This document shows positions 18,922-28,570 of a stretch of DNA of 64,000 bases, in pieces; the first letter of the stretch is position 1; each line of letters starts with the position of its first letter. This stretch comes from Moraxella canis (GTDB lineage Bacteria; Pseudomonadota; Gammaproteobacteria; Pseudomonadales; Moraxellaceae). A program made the translations under genes and the position numbers. Location of the stretch: assembly GCF_002014965.1 (NCBI RefSeq), contig NZ_MUXT01000008.1, positions 272,753-336,752 on the forward strand, read 5' to 3'. The notes under the pieces were generated by a model. It had not been told where the DNA came from. It saw only the letters and a list, made by a program, of their open reading frames with translations, and ran no database searches.

Positions 18922-19212
18922 TTAATACTGCTGATCTTCAGGTGCTCTGGCTTCGGCAGATTGATCATTAGTAGTCGCTTCAGTAACAGCTGCACCAAGG
19001 TTTTTAGCGGCATTAGATGCCGTCTCTGCAGCATTTTCAACCGCACTACCTGTCGCCTGTGCCGCCGCTTCTGCTTCTTGGGCGACAACGGCGGTATTTG
19101 CTTTGGTGTCCTCAGCGGCTGATGATGCAGCTTGACTGGCTGAATCTTGGGTTTGTTGGCTACAAGCAGCCAACAAAACAGCGAAAGCGGCGGCAGGTAA
19201 GATTTTTTTCAT
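18922..19212 (-). CDS. Small alanine-rich lipoprotein
   Basis: A 96-residue predicted lipoprotein. A short signal peptide ends in the lipobox LLAAC, and the mature part is almost all Ala, Ser, Thr, Glu, Asn and Gln, which suggests extended helix (repeated AAEDT/ENAAETASNAAKN patterns) with no aromatic residue until a final Tyr. Small outer-membrane lipoproteins of this kind can coat or space the envelope. I cannot assign it to a named family. It has its own terminator and sits between pgk and fba. Confidence 0.75.
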   Translation of the reverse strand: MKKILPAAAFAVLLAACSQQTQDSASQAASSAAEDTKANTAVVAQEAEAAAQATGSAVENAAETASNAAKNLGAAVTEATTNDQSAEARAPEDQQY

Positions 19213-19370
19213 GTGTTATTCTCTCTTGTGCGTTTTGAAGTTATTAAAGTATCCAAATATCACTAGTTTAGTCAGCTGACCGCCATTTGACAAGCCCTGA
19301 ATTTAATAATGCAACAAAAAATAACAGAGCTTGTAACAATGCCTTAAGTTTACATATAATAAATGAACAT

Positions 19371-20573
19371 TTAAGCAGATGCTAAATCAAGCGCCGCAAT
19401 CGCAGGTAGGGTTTTACCCTCCACAAACTCTAAAAAAGCACCGCCGCCTGTAGATAGATAACTGACCTCATCCGCCACTTGATATTTATCAATCGCTGCC
19501 AATGTATCACCGCCGCCTGCGATGCTAAAGCCTGATGAATCTTTGACTGCCATAGATAGCACCTGTGTCCCTGTGCCAAATTTATCCACTTCAAAAACGC
19601 CCACAGGTCCATTCCATAAAATGGTCGCAGCCTCATGAATGTGCTTGGCGATCTCGTCAGCGCTTGCTTTTGAGATATCCAAAATCATGTCCGTATCGCC
19701 AAGTTCATTAACAGGCTTGACAGTTGCCTTCGCCTTTTCAAGCGAATCTAAAAAGTCACCAAAATCGATCTCGTTTTTGTCAGCCACCACCACTTCAGAG
19801 GGCAACAAAATATTGGTTTTTTTCATGATTTCTTTGGCGGTGTCAATCAAATCCGGCTCATACAAAGAAGCACCCACATTTACGCCTGTCGCTGCCAAAA
19901 AGGTATTGGCGATACCACCGCCAACGACGATACTATCACATTTTTGGGCAAGGCTTGTCAGCACATCAAGCTTGGTTGAGACTTTGGAGCCGCCAACAAT
20001 CGCAAGCACTGGCGCGGCAGGATTGTCAAGGGCTCTTGACAGGGCATTTAATTCTTCAGTTAATAAATTGCCCGAGCAAACTTGCTTGCCTTGCTCAATG
20101 GCGGCACGAATCACGCCCTCGGTTGATGCCTGAGCGCGGTGCGCGGTGCCAAAAGCATCCATCACAAAAACATCACAAAGATTGGCGTAAGCTTTTGACA
20201 ATTCATCAGAATTTTTCTTCTCGCCGACATTAAAGCGTACATTTTCAAGCAAGACCAATTCTCCTGCTGCCACTTCTACGCCATCCAAATACTCAGCCTC
20301 AAAGCGCACTGGCGCATCCAAATGCTTTGATAAATATTCAGCAACAGGCGACAGTGAGTATTTTTGGTCAGATTCGCCTTCAGTTGGGCGACCCAAATGT
20401 GACGCCACCAACACCGCAGCGCCTTTTGCTAAGGCATCCTTTAGGGTTGGTAAAGCAGCTTGCAGTCGCACATCGCTGGTGATGACGCCATCTTTGATAG
20501 GGACATTTAAATCCTCACGAATTAACACGCGCTTGCCTGCCAAATCCAACTCTTTCATGGTTAAGATTGCCAT
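19371..20573 (-). CDS. pgk: Phosphoglycerate kinase
   Basis: Converts 1,3-bisphosphoglycerate and ADP to 3-phosphoglycerate and ATP. The 400 residues show the N-domain motifs [13 protein letters not shown] and [11 protein letters not shown], the hinge/active-site segment [27 protein letters not shown], the C-domain nucleotide motif WNGPVGVFE and the final GGGDTLAA...[12 protein letters not shown]. The ATG at 20573 has GAGGG 6 nt upstream; an upstream in-frame ATG at 20588 lacks one. Pgk followed by aldolase is a common proteobacterial order; here the lipoprotein gene intervenes. Confidence 0.97.
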   Translation of the reverse strand: MAILTMKELDLAGKRVLIREDLNVPIKDGVITSDVRLQAALPTLKDALAKGAAVLVASHLGRPTEGESDQKYSLSPVAEYLSKHLDAPVRFEAEYLDGVEVAAGELVLLENVRFNVGEKKNSDELSKAYANLCDVFVMDAFGTAHRAQASTEGVIRAAIEQGKQVCSGNLLTEELNALSRALDNPAAPVLAIVGGSKVSTKLDVLTSLAQKCDSIVVGGGIANTFLAATGVNVGASLYEPDLIDTAKEIMKKTNILLPSEVVVADKNEIDFGDFLDSLEKAKATVKPVNELGDTDMILDISKASADEIAKHIHEAATILWNGPVGVFEVDKFGTGTQVLSMAVKDSSGFSIAGGGDTLAAIDKYQVADEVSYLSTGGGAFLEFVEGKTLPAIAALDLASA

Positions 20574-20687
20574 AAATACCCTCTGCATAACTTAAAAAAA
20601 ATTAAAAAATTTAGATATAAAATCTAAAACCAACACTAAATTATAAATGAAATTTCGGGTGATTGGCAACCCTGTCATCTCACACGA

Positions 20688-21533
20688 TCACGAACAGTGA
20701 GCACCCACGGAGATCACCGCACCATCACTGAGCCGATAAGCCACAAGCTTGCCGCCCCAGACACAGCCACCATCAAGCGCGCGCACGAATTTGGTATCTA
20801 CCTCGGCTTTTAAAGCCGCCCAATGCCCAAATAAAATGCGTCTTTCGCGCACCGCAAACCACAAAAACCAAGGGCGAAAATCCATCGGCATGTCATCTTC
20901 AAGCGATTCTTTGAAAGAAAACTCTAAGAGTCCTGATTTGGTGCAAAGGCGCATGCGGGTAAAATAGTTGGCTATGGCGCGCATTCTTTGGTAGCCATTT
21001 AAGTCATCCGACCATTCTTCGCTTTTTTTGCTATAAAGATTTGGCAATAATCGATCTAGCTGTCTTAGGCTACCTGACAGCTGCTTTTCAAGCTCTTTGG
21101 CGTAGCCTGCCGCCTCAGTGATAGACCAATTTGGTGGAATACCTGCATGGGTTAATACGGTCTTATGATCTGGGAACACCAAAAGCGGCTGCTGCCGAAG
21201 CCAGTTGAGCAGCTCATCGCAGTCAGGCGCCTCAAAGATCGGCAGCGTCTTGTCTTTTGGCTTGGGAGCTAAGACACCGCGCCAAGTGGCGATCAGGGTA
21301 ATGTCATGATTGCCAAGCACGGTGGTCAGTGCACCAATGTCTGATAGGCGTTTTACTTCCCTAAGAGTGGCAAGTGAATCTTCGCCGCGTGCCACAATGT
21401 CGCCTGCAAGCCAAAGCTTGTCTTGAGTTTCATCAAAATTCAAAGCGCTTAGTAATTCATTAAACGCGCCAAAGCAGCCTTGTAAGTCACCGATGACATA
21501 TTGATGGCGGTAGTGTTTTCGTTCTGTATTCAT
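20688..21533 (-). CDS. apaH: Symmetrical diadenosine tetraphosphatase
   Basis: Hydrolyses Ap4A to two ADP and can also decap NpnN-capped RNA. The 281-residue calcineurin-like phosphatase has the metal motifs VIGDLQGCFGAF, WLAGDIVARGEDSL and VLGNHDITLIA, then a His in VLTHAGIPP. The length matches E. coli ApaH. I chose the ATG at 21533; the longer frame begins at a TTG. It follows rsmA on the same strand by 18 nt, as in many gammaproteobacteria, so co-transcription with rsmA is likely. Confidence 0.95.
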   Translation of the reverse strand: MNTERKHYRHQYVIGDLQGCFGAFNELLSALNFDETQDKLWLAGDIVARGEDSLATLREVKRLSDIGALTTVLGNHDITLIATWRGVLAPKPKDKTLPIFEAPDCDELLNWLRQQPLLVFPDHKTVLTHAGIPPNWSITEAAGYAKELEKQLSGSLRQLDRLLPNLYSKKSEEWSDDLNGYQRMRAIANYFTRMRLCTKSGLLEFSFKESLEDDMPMDFRPWFLWFAVRERRILFGHWAALKAEVDTKFVRALDGGCVWGGKLVAYRLSDGAVISVGAHCS

Positions 21534-21551
21534 ACTCAGCAATGATGTGAT

Positions 21552-22406
21552 TTATGACGATGACTGACGGGTTTTGACGACTAAGTCAGACAGTAAAGCA
21601 AACTCACGCACGCTCAGCGTCTCAGGGCGTGCGCTTGAGCTGATACCAATTTTCTCAAACTCTGCTTCATCCAAAGTCGGCAAAAGACCATTGGACTTAA
21701 AAATCGCTCTCAAAGTCTTACGCCGATGATTAAAGTTTTCACGCACCACCAAAGCAAATACCGACTCATCCATCGCGGCGATAGGCTTGGTTTTATAAGG
21801 CGTTAGGCGAAAAACCGCACTGGTGACTTTTGGTGGCGGATTGAACGCCCCTTTTGGGACGGTGAGCAGATAGTCCGACTGGCAATAGTACTGCATGATG
21901 ACTGACAACCTGCCGTATTCTTTTGAATTAGGCTCGGCAGTGATGCGATCTACCACTTCTTTTTGGAGCATAAAGTGCATATCTTGGATCACATCACTAA
22001 ATTCAAGCAAGCGAAACAAGATCGGTGTAGAAATATTATAAGGCAAATTCCCAACAACACGAAAAGCCCCTTTACCAATGCGCTCCGCTAATGCACGATA
22101 ATCGACATGCATGGCATTGTCATTGATGATCGTAAAATCAGGATGGCTATTGGCACCAATATTTATCTTTAGCTGTGATGCCAAATCTCGGTCAAGTTCA
22201 ATCACCGTCATGCCATCAACTTCCGCAAGCAAAGGCTCAGTCAGTGCGCCCAAACCCGGTCCGATCTCCAATAAATTATCCTGTCTATCCAACCGAATGG
22301 CAGTCACAATCTGAGCGATGACGTTGGTATCGTGTAAAAAATTTTGACCAAAACGCTTACGCGGTGCGTGCTTGGCTTGCTGTGGAGACTTTGGGATGAT
22401 ATGCAT
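21552..22406 (-). CDS. rsmA: 16S rRNA (A1518/A1519-N6)-dimethyltransferase
   Basis: Dimethylates the two adjacent adenosines of the helix 45 loop late in 30S assembly. The 284 residues contain the family start [10 protein letters not shown], the SAM-binding motif [15 protein letters not shown], an acidic residue in VIELDRDLA, and the catalytic [11 protein letters not shown] (NxPY). The C-terminal helical domain follows. It lies between pdxA and apaH, the classic pdxA-rsmA-apaH order. The ATG at 22406 is 90 nt downstream of pdxA. Confidence 0.97.
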   Translation of the reverse strand: MHIIPKSPQQAKHAPRKRFGQNFLHDTNVIAQIVTAIRLDRQDNLLEIGPGLGALTEPLLAEVDGMTVIELDRDLASQLKINIGANSHPDFTIINDNAMHVDYRALAERIGKGAFRVVGNLPYNISTPILFRLLEFSDVIQDMHFMLQKEVVDRITAEPNSKEYGRLSVIMQYYCQSDYLLTVPKGAFNPPPKVTSAVFRLTPYKTKPIAAMDESVFALVVRENFNHRRKTLRAIFKSNGLLPTLDEAEFEKIGISSSARPETLSVREFALLSDLVVKTRQSSS

Positions 22407-22496
22407 AATCAGTGATTTGAAGCTGAATTAAAATTGTGACAATCATATCATGTTTCGATAGTGATTGTGAAAATTTTCGTGATGAATTTTGTGAGT

Positions 22497-23657
22497 TTAG
22501 GCTGAATCAAAGTCAGACATTGACATTTTATAAGCATAAAAAATCGCTTGCTTTAGGCTGCTGCTAGATGCTTTGCCTGTGCCTGCCAAATCCAGCGCAG
22601 TCCCATGATCAACCGATGTGCGCACATAAGGCAAGCCTAAGGTGATATTCACCGTATCCCCAAACCCGTGCGACTTAAGCGGCGCAAGACCTTGGTCGTG
22701 ATACATAGCAATCACAGCATCACAGTCCGCCAAGTGCTGCGGCGTAAATAGCGTGTCAGCAGGCATGGCATAAGAAATATTCATCCCTTGGGTCATCAGA
22801 TCTTCTAAAGCAGGATTAATGATACGAATTTCTTCATCGCCCAAATGCCCTTCTTCGCCAGCATGGGGATTGAGACCGCATACTAAGATTTTGGGTGATG
22901 AGATGCCAAATTGTTCAACCAATCCTTGATGGGTAATTCTTACCGTCGCCTTAATTTCATCAGCGGTGATGGCATCAGGCACAGCTTTGAGCGGCAAGTG
23001 TGTCGTCACCAGTGCTACTTTCATCATGCGATTGGCGAGCATCATCACAACTTTGTGACAGCTTGATTTGTGCATAAAATATTCGGTATGACCGCTAAAC
23101 ATCTCCCCATTATCAAGACGAATCCCTGCTTGAATCATCACAGATTTTTGTAATGGGGCGGTGATGATGGCGCCGATCTGATGCGTTTTTGCCAAGAGAT
23201 GCGCCAAATACAGCTGCCGCTCCACCATGGCGGCGTTGGCAGCATTTAACTGACCTGCGATGACTTCATCATGACAAGGTATATTTAAAATAATCACTGA
23301 GTGATTGATATTGGATTGATCTTTGAGTGTAGAATTTATCTGACTTGCAAGCCAGTCTTCTGCTATATCACTTATCTTATCAGGCACATCAATCACACAA
23401 AACTCAGGTATTTTAACCAGCTTGCCTACCTGGATAAGCGCTTTGGCTCGCGCAATGAATGCCGCCTTATCAGCGGTGATCAGCCAAATCCCTGCTGATA
23501 AATCGCCACCATCGATCACATCTAGCACAATATCCATACCAATGCCTGCAGGCTCGCCTGTGGTGATGAGCATTGGCTTGGCAGGCGCATGATTAAGCGG
23601 TTGGCAAGCAAAGTTGTCAAGCGATTTATTTATGATATTTTTGGCGGCGTTGGGCAT
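22497..23657 (-). CDS. pdxA: 4-hydroxythreonine-4-phosphate dehydrogenase
   Basis: NAD-dependent step of pyridoxal phosphate synthesis. The 386 residues show TTGEPAGIGMDIVLD at the start of the fold, the metal His in SGHTEYFMH, TTHLPLKAVPDAI, GLNPHAGEEGHLGDEE and MYHDQGLAPLKSHGF with a metal-binding His. An extension of about 27 residues before the fold makes it longer than the usual ~330; a later start is possible but no ribosome-binding site decides it. The gene is divergent from dnaB, with only about 140 nt between the starts. Confidence 0.94.
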   Translation of the reverse strand: MPNAAKNIINKSLDNFACQPLNHAPAKPMLITTGEPAGIGMDIVLDVIDGGDLSAGIWLITADKAAFIARAKALIQVGKLVKIPEFCVIDVPDKISDIAEDWLASQINSTLKDQSNINHSVIILNIPCHDEVIAGQLNAANAAMVERQLYLAHLLAKTHQIGAIITAPLQKSVMIQAGIRLDNGEMFSGHTEYFMHKSSCHKVVMMLANRMMKVALVTTHLPLKAVPDAITADEIKATVRITHQGLVEQFGISSPKILVCGLNPHAGEEGHLGDEEIRIINPALEDLMTQGMNISYAMPADTLFTPQHLADCDAVIAMYHDQGLAPLKSHGFGDTVNITLGLPYVRTSVDHGTALDLAGTGKASSSSLKQAIFYAYKMSMSDFDSA

Positions 23658-23801
23658 TTTTGAAGATTCTCACTGGGCTTTTATGGTACAATTTGAATGT
23701 TTTTCATGGCATATTCCTAGTCGGATTTTATCATTATTTACATCGATTACCAAACATAAGCACCGTATTTGTGCGACCTTTTGCATAAGCCAACCACTGA
23801 C

Positions 23802-25202
23802 ATGACCAGCGCAAACGATAAAAAAGACAGCCTACTGACGCTTCAGCCGCCTCATAGTATTGAGATGGAGCGTTCACTTTTGGCAAGCTTGATGAGTATT
23901 AATGACTCATTTGAGGACATTGAAAATATCATCAGTGCCGATGATTTTTATGGTGAAAGGCACAAGAAAATCTTTGATGCCATCAGTCATTTGGCGCGCG
24001 TCAATGAGCCTTATGACAGCATCATGGTGCATGATTATTTAAGCCGCATTGGGCAGCTGACATCAGCAGGCGGCGAAGAGTATTTGATTACCATTAATCA
24101 AAGCACAGCAAATTATTTTAATCTTATCAATTATGCCGAAAAAGTCCGCGAAATGTCGGTGTATCGTCAGCTGATTTCATCCGCCAATCACATGCTGAAT
24201 TTGGCATATCATCCAAAAAAGCAGACCGTAACAGAGATTTTGGATACGATTGAGTCGGATATTTTTCGAATCGGTGAGAGCTTTGCCAAAGGCAGCAGTA
24301 AAACAGGTCCACAGCGCATTGATGATGTGATGGCGAATGTGGTCACGCAGCTTAACGACATTCGCTTACGCCCTAATGGCTTGATCGGTCTTGATACAGG
24401 CTTTATTGAGCTTAATAATAAGACACTTGGCTTTCAAAATGGCAACTTGATCATTTTGGCGGCGCGCCCAGCGATGGGCAAGACGGCTTTGGCGCTTAAT
24501 TTTGCACAATCGGCACTGATGTCCAATAAAGCGGTTGCCATTTTTTCGATGGAGATGCCTGCTGAATCGATTGCCATGCGTATGCTGGCAGCGTGGGGCA
24601 GTATTGATATGAAGCGCTTGATGTCAGCGAACATGAGCGAAGATGAATGGGCGCGTTTTATGAATGGCGTCACGCTACTTCAAGACAAGCATCTGTATAT
24701 CGATGATCGCTCAGATCTTAGCCCCTCTGAAGTCAGAGCCACTTGCCGTAGGATTGCCAAAAACCATCCTGACGGTTTGGGCTTTGTTTTGATTGACTAT
24801 ATGCAGCTGATGCGCGTGCCTGGCATGGGCGATAACAAAGTCAATGAGATGGGTGAGATCTCTCGAAGCTTAAAGGCTTTGGCGCGTGAGCTTAATTGCC
24901 CTGTAATCGCCCTATCTCAGCTTAACCGTAAGGTTGAAGATCGCCCAAACAAGCGACCTTTGATTTCAGATATTCGTGAGTCAGGACAAATTGAGCAAGA
25001 TGCCGACTTGATTTTATTTGTATATCGTCATCATTATTATCATCAAGATAAAGACGATATCAAGCATTTGGCAGAAGTCATCATCGGCAAGAACCGTCAA
25101 GGTGAACGCGGTAAAGTTCCGCTCAAATTCATTGGCGAATATGTCAGATTTGAAGATTTGATTCCAGGTGATATGCCTGAAGATTATGATATTGATGAAT
25201 AA
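23802..25202 (+). CDS. dnaB: Replicative DNA helicase
   Basis: Hexameric 5'-3' helicase at the fork. The 466 residues have the N-terminal helical domain (PPHSIEMERSLLASLM), a linker helix, and the RecA-like motor with Walker A ARPAMGKTA, Walker B FVLIDYMQLM, the SQLNRKVEDRPNKRP loop and the arginine-finger region near the end. No intein interrupts it. The ATG at 23802 gives the family start; an upstream frame from 23769 has no support. It lies 20 nt before alr, so the two are probably one transcript, an arrangement also common in E. coli relatives. Confidence 0.96.
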   Translation: MTSANDKKDSLLTLQPPHSIEMERSLLASLMSINDSFEDIENIISADDFYGERHKKIFDAISHLARVNEPYDSIMVHDYLSRIGQLTSAGGEEYLITINQSTANYFNLINYAEKVREMSVYRQLISSANHMLNLAYHPKKQTVTEILDTIESDIFRIGESFAKGSSKTGPQRIDDVMANVVTQLNDIRLRPNGLIGLDTGFIELNNKTLGFQNGNLIILAARPAMGKTALALNFAQSALMSNKAVAIFSMEMPAESIAMRMLAAWGSIDMKRLMSANMSEDEWARFMNGVTLLQDKHLYIDDRSDLSPSEVRATCRRIAKNHPDGLGFVLIDYMQLMRVPGMGDNKVNEMGEISRSLKALARELNCPVIALSQLNRKVEDRPNKRPLISDIRESGQIEQDADLILFVYRHHYYHQDKDDIKHLAEVIIGKNRQGERGKVPLKFIGEYVRFEDLIPGDMPEDYDIDE

Positions 25203-25222
25203 TTTTAAGAATAATTAATACT

Positions 25223-26362
25223 ATGCGCACCACTTCTATCACCATCCATCCTGATGCTTTGATGCACAATCTGAAAGTCATCAAAAAACAGCTCAGCCCA
25301 AACACCAAAATACTCGCCATGGTCAAAGCCGACGCATACGGTCATGGCATAGAGGCAACCGTCCCTGCTTTGATCCATGCTGATGGCTTTGGCGTGGCGT
25401 GTTTATCAGAAGCCATGGCTGTCAAGAAAGCACTTGATGGTATGAATGTTAAAAAGCCCATCGTACTGATTGAAGGTGCATTTAGCTTGGATGAATGGAA
25501 AGTGGCAGTTGAGCATGATTTTAGCTGCTTGATTCATCATCAAAATCAGCTGGCATGGGCATTGGCTCACCAGCCTAAGCAAGATCAATGTTGTCATACC
25601 ATTTGGCTAAAATACAATACGGGCATGAGCCGTTTGGGATTTAATGATGATCAAATTATCTTAGCTGCCAAATCGCTGACCGACGCAGGCTATCGGCTGA
25701 TTTTGACGAGTCATTTTGCTTGTGCAGATGACAAATCACACCCGCTAAATGCCCTACAAATCAGCAAATTTGATCAAGCCTTGGCACGCATTCAGGCATT
25801 TGCGCCCGATACCCTTGGCAGTCTGTGCAACTCAGCAGGGATTTTTAATTTTAAGGATCATCACCATGATTGGGTACGCGCTGGCATCGCTCTGTACGGC
25901 TCTAAGCCTGTCGCCGATCAGTCAGCCAAAGCACTCAATCTGATGCCCGCCATGACGCTTTCGGCACAAGTGATGGCTATCCACACCTTGGCAGCTGGCG
26001 ATAGTATCGGTTATAGCGCACTGTGGGCGGCACAAAAACCCCACAAGATCGCAGTTGTCAGCATTGGCTATGGTGATGGCTATCCTAGGGTGGTGATGGG
26101 GGCTAAAGTCAGCGTGACCGACACTTTAGGTAATTGGCACTTATGCAATATTATTGGCAGGGTTGCCATGGATATGTTTATGATTGATATTGATGGGCTT
26201 GATATTGCCATAGACGCGCCTGTGGTGCTATGGGGCGATTCGCCGACGATCGATGAAGTGGCGCTGTGCGCAGGGACGATTGGCTATGAGCTGATGTGCC
26301 GTTTGACCACGCGCCCAAAGCGATGTATTATGGATGCATACTCACCCAATAAGGAGTCTTAA
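25223..26362 (+). CDS. alr: Alanine racemase
   Basis: Pyridoxal-phosphate enzyme interconverting L- and D-alanine for peptidoglycan. The 379 residues have the PLP lysine K35 in AMVKADAYGHG, KYNTGMSRLGF, the Arg/Gly-rich phosphate-binding region VRAGIALYG, the catalytic Tyr in SIGYSALW and YGDGYPR. The C-terminal beta domain ends in GTIGYELMCRLTTR. It follows dnaB and its stop overlaps the start of the outer-membrane protein gene (TAATG), so the three are probably one operon. Confidence 0.96.
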   Translation: MRTTSITIHPDALMHNLKVIKKQLSPNTKILAMVKADAYGHGIEATVPALIHADGFGVACLSEAMAVKKALDGMNVKKPIVLIEGAFSLDEWKVAVEHDFSCLIHHQNQLAWALAHQPKQDQCCHTIWLKYNTGMSRLGFNDDQIILAAKSLTDAGYRLILTSHFACADDKSHPLNALQISKFDQALARIQAFAPDTLGSLCNSAGIFNFKDHHHDWVRAGIALYGSKPVADQSAKALNLMPAMTLSAQVMAIHTLAAGDSIGYSALWAAQKPHKIAVVSIGYGDGYPRVVMGAKVSVTDTLGNWHLCNIIGRVAMDMFMIDIDGLDIAIDAPVVLWGDSPTIDEVALCAGTIGYELMCRLTTRPKRCIMDAYSPNKES

Positions 26363-27120
26363 TGAAAATCCAAACTTTCAGCTTGGCTGCACTCTGCGGG
26401 CTGACAGCCGTCGCGCACGCCCAAAGCCTGCCGATTGATCCCGATGCCAGCCTAAGAATTGGTGTGAATGCCACTTATAATGCCACTGCGTATCATGCCA
26501 AAGACCCTGTATCTGTAATGCCACAAGCTTTTTATGATAATCATCGCTGGTACATCGAAGGCGCCGAAGCTGGTTTTTACCCTCATAAAGATAACAAGCA
26601 TCATGTGCGTGTGGGATTAACTTATGATGGTCAAAACTTTGACCCCAGTGATGCCGATACCCCAGAGCTTAGCAAGCTTGATAAGCGTAAATGGTCAGCG
26701 CTCGCCCATGCAAGCTATATGTACATCACACCCTATGGCGGACTAAAAGCAAAAGCCACCACCGATGTGCTTGATCGGCATGATGGTCAGACCGTTACTT
26801 TATCACACTTAAGCCGCTTTAATAAAGACGCTTGGACAGTGTATCCAGAGTTTGGCGCAACTTGGCACAGTAAAGACTACAACCAATATTATTATGGCAT
26901 CTCAGATGCCGAAGCCTTAAGAACAAACAGCAGCGCCTATCAAGCCGACTCTGGTTGGTCGCCCTTTGTCACAGCGACAGTCAATTATCAAGTCACGCCA
27001 AAAGTCAGCGCATTTTTTAATCAGCGCATCGAATGGCTATCTAGCACCCAAAAAAATAGCCCAATGGCTGATGATAAAATTGACAGTAAAACTCGCTTAG
27101 GTCTGAATTATCATTTTTAA
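26362..27120 (+). CDS. MipA/OmpV-family outer-membrane protein
   Basis: A beta-barrel of the MipA/OmpV family, 252 residues. The signal peptide ends in AHAQ near residue 21. The mature protein is rich in alternating aromatic/polar strands and has the family pattern YNQYYYGISDAEALRTNSSAYQADSG followed by SPFV, and ends in a terminal Phe (GLNYHF) as expected for recognition by the Bam complex. MipA binds MltA and PBP1B in E. coli; that partnership is only possible here. Its start overlaps alr. A terminator lies about 30 nt downstream. Confidence 0.88.
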   Translation: MKIQTFSLAALCGLTAVAHAQSLPIDPDASLRIGVNATYNATAYHAKDPVSVMPQAFYDNHRWYIEGAEAGFYPHKDNKHHVRVGLTYDGQNFDPSDADTPELSKLDKRKWSALAHASYMYITPYGGLKAKATTDVLDRHDGQTVTLSHLSRFNKDAWTVYPEFGATWHSKDYNQYYYGISDAEALRTNSSAYQADSGWSPFVTATVNYQVTPKVSAFFNQRIEWLSSTQKNSPMADDKIDSKTRLGLNYHF

Positions 27121-27147
27121 GTCTATTTTTAATGATACAAAGCCGAC

Positions 27148-27182
27148 AAAAAACCGCCCAATTTGATTTAGGCGGTTTTTTA
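27148..27182 (+). terminator. Terminator after the dnaB-alr-MipA genes
   Basis: AAAAAACCGCC / GGCGGTTTTTT with a 12-nt loop. It is symmetrical enough to stop the converging bacterioferritin transcript as well. Confidence 0.88.
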
Positions 27183-27213
27183 ATACTAAAATGATTAAAT
27201 TAATCAAAATGAA

Positions 27214-27690
27214 TTAGTCATCATTTTGAGCTTTTAATTGGATATAGTTTTGGATGCCCATATCTTCGATCAGCTCTTGCTGTGTGGTGAGCCAATCTTC
27301 ATACTCTTCATTTTCGTCTTTAAGCTTCACTAAAATCTCGCGCGATACATAGTCACGATGACTTTCGCAAATGCCAATCGCCTCGACCAGCACATCATGC
27401 TTACGCTTTTCAAGTTTTAGATCACACGCCAAAATCTCAGCAACATCTTCACCAATCAGCAGTTTGCCAAGCTCTTGTAGGTTTGGCAAACCTTCCAAAA
27501 GCAAAATTCGCTCAATCAGCTCATCAGACCATTTCATCTCTTGGATCGACTGCTTATAAAACACTTCATTAAGCCCATAGACGCCCCAATTTTTGGTGAT
27601 GCGCGCATGTAAAAAATACTGGTTAATGGCTATGAGCGACTGACCCAAGACCGAATTTAGAGCACGGATAACTTCTTTATTACCTTTCAT
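27214..27690 (-). CDS. bfr: Bacterioferritin, haem-binding subunit with degenerate ferroxidase site
   Basis: A 158-residue bacterioferritin. The haem ligand Met52 is present in QEMKWSD. Of the six usual ferroxidase ligands, Glu51 and Glu94 are kept, but Glu18 is Ser, His54 is Trp, Glu127 is Asn and His130 is Tyr. This subunit therefore probably does not oxidise iron and instead supplies haem sites to a mixed 24-mer. The ATG at 27690 follows GGGGGTGG. It lies 12 nt after the other subunit gene, which has the complementary residues. The fold and Met are clear; catalytic loss is inferred from alignment by eye. Confidence 0.93.
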   Translation of the reverse strand: MKGNKEVIRALNSVLGQSLIAINQYFLHARITKNWGVYGLNEVFYKQSIQEMKWSDELIERILLLEGLPNLQELGKLLIGEDVAEILACDLKLEKRKHDVLVEAIGICESHRDYVSREILVKLKDENEEYEDWLTTQQELIEDMGIQNYIQLKAQNDD

Positions 27691-27702
27691 AACCACCCCC
27701 TA

Positions 27703-28197
27703 TCAGTGTGTGCTGCCCTGCTGATCTGAGTCCTCAGTCATGCTTTGCAGGTAGTTTTGTAAACCCATCAAGTCAATCAAACGCAGCTGTTTTTCAAGCC
27801 AGTGGGCATGATCTTGTTCGGTGTCTTCAAGCTGACGCACCAAAATATCACGCGTGACATAATCGCGCTCTGCCTCACACAGTGCGATACCTTCTTTTAG
27901 GTGCTCTTGAACACTGTATTCTAACTCAAGGTCGCTTCTTAGCATGCTTGGCACATCAGAGCCGATATTGATTTCGCTCACTTGCATATTTGGCTTGCCG
28001 CCCAACATCAAGATACGCTGAATTAATAATTGTGCATGCACCGTTTCATCTTCCATTTCATGATGAATGCGGTCATATAATTTGCCAAAATTCCATTCCG
28101 CATACATTTGAGAATGAATAAAATACTGATCGCGCGCGCCTAGCTCACCGCCCAACAAAAAATTTAAATAATCAATGACTTTTTGAGATGATCTCAT
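27703..28197 (-). CDS. bfr: Bacterioferritin, ferroxidase subunit lacking the haem Met
   Basis: A 164-residue bacterioferritin with all six expected ferroxidase residues: Glu18 (GGELGARDQYF), Glu51 and His54 (DETVHAQ), Glu93, and Glu127/His130 (TEQDHAHW). The residue at position 52 is Thr instead of Met, so no bis-Met haem can form in this homodimer. The C-terminus carries a Ser/Gln-rich tail ending GSTH. The ATG at 28197 has AAGGAG 7 nt upstream; a frame running from 28263 is not supported. It is first in the pair with the haem-type subunit 12 nt downstream. Confidence 0.95.
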   Translation of the reverse strand: MRSSQKVIDYLNFLLGGELGARDQYFIHSQMYAEWNFGKLYDRIHHEMEDETVHAQLLIQRILMLGGKPNMQVSEINIGSDVPSMLRSDLELEYSVQEHLKEGIALCEAERDYVTRDILVRQLEDTEQDHAHWLEKQLRLIDLMGLQNYLQSMTEDSDQQGSTH

Positions 28198-28570
28198 GAT
28201 AAAGCTCCTTATATAATGCGCCAGATTCATAAATCGGCTCAAAAATAAATTAACAGTTGCCAATTATCTTATCATAAAATTTTGAATCGTCCATCTTGAC
28301 TTTGTAGAGCTATTGAACTGCGAACGCTTTACAGTCTGATAAGAATTTGCAAATAAAATAAAAAATCATCCGCACAAACAGGCACAGATGATTATGAAAT
28401 ATGATGATAAGTCTATGATTTTAAATAAAAAATACAATTTATAATGAGAATTAATATGAATGACTAGCTATCAATCAACTCATTTTTTTTGATGATTTTG
28501 GTTGATGAATAAATCCTAGTCAAATTTGAATAAAAATTAGAAACAATTCAGAAACATAATTCCGCACTGC
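28198..28570. other. Intergenic region between bfd and the bfr pair, 373 bp
   Basis: It contains the bfd terminator at 28351-28393 and must hold the bfr promoter between that terminator and 28198. I see no further ORF with a ribosome-binding site. An element at 28440-28458 matches the 19-bp Fur consensus at 14 positions but lies on the bfd side of the terminator. Confidence 0.6.
28351..28393 (-). terminator. Probable terminator after bfd
   Basis: On the minus strand AATCATC / GATGATT with a 16-nt loop, followed by a T-rich run. It lies about 180 nt downstream of the bfd stop. Confidence 0.55.

Noticed and set aside
28440-28458. 19-mer matching the Fur consensus at 14 positions between bfd and bfr
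   Set aside because: It lies inside the probable bfd 3' untranslated region, about 240 bp from the bfr start and beyond a likely terminator; in such AT-rich DNA the match is weak evidence.
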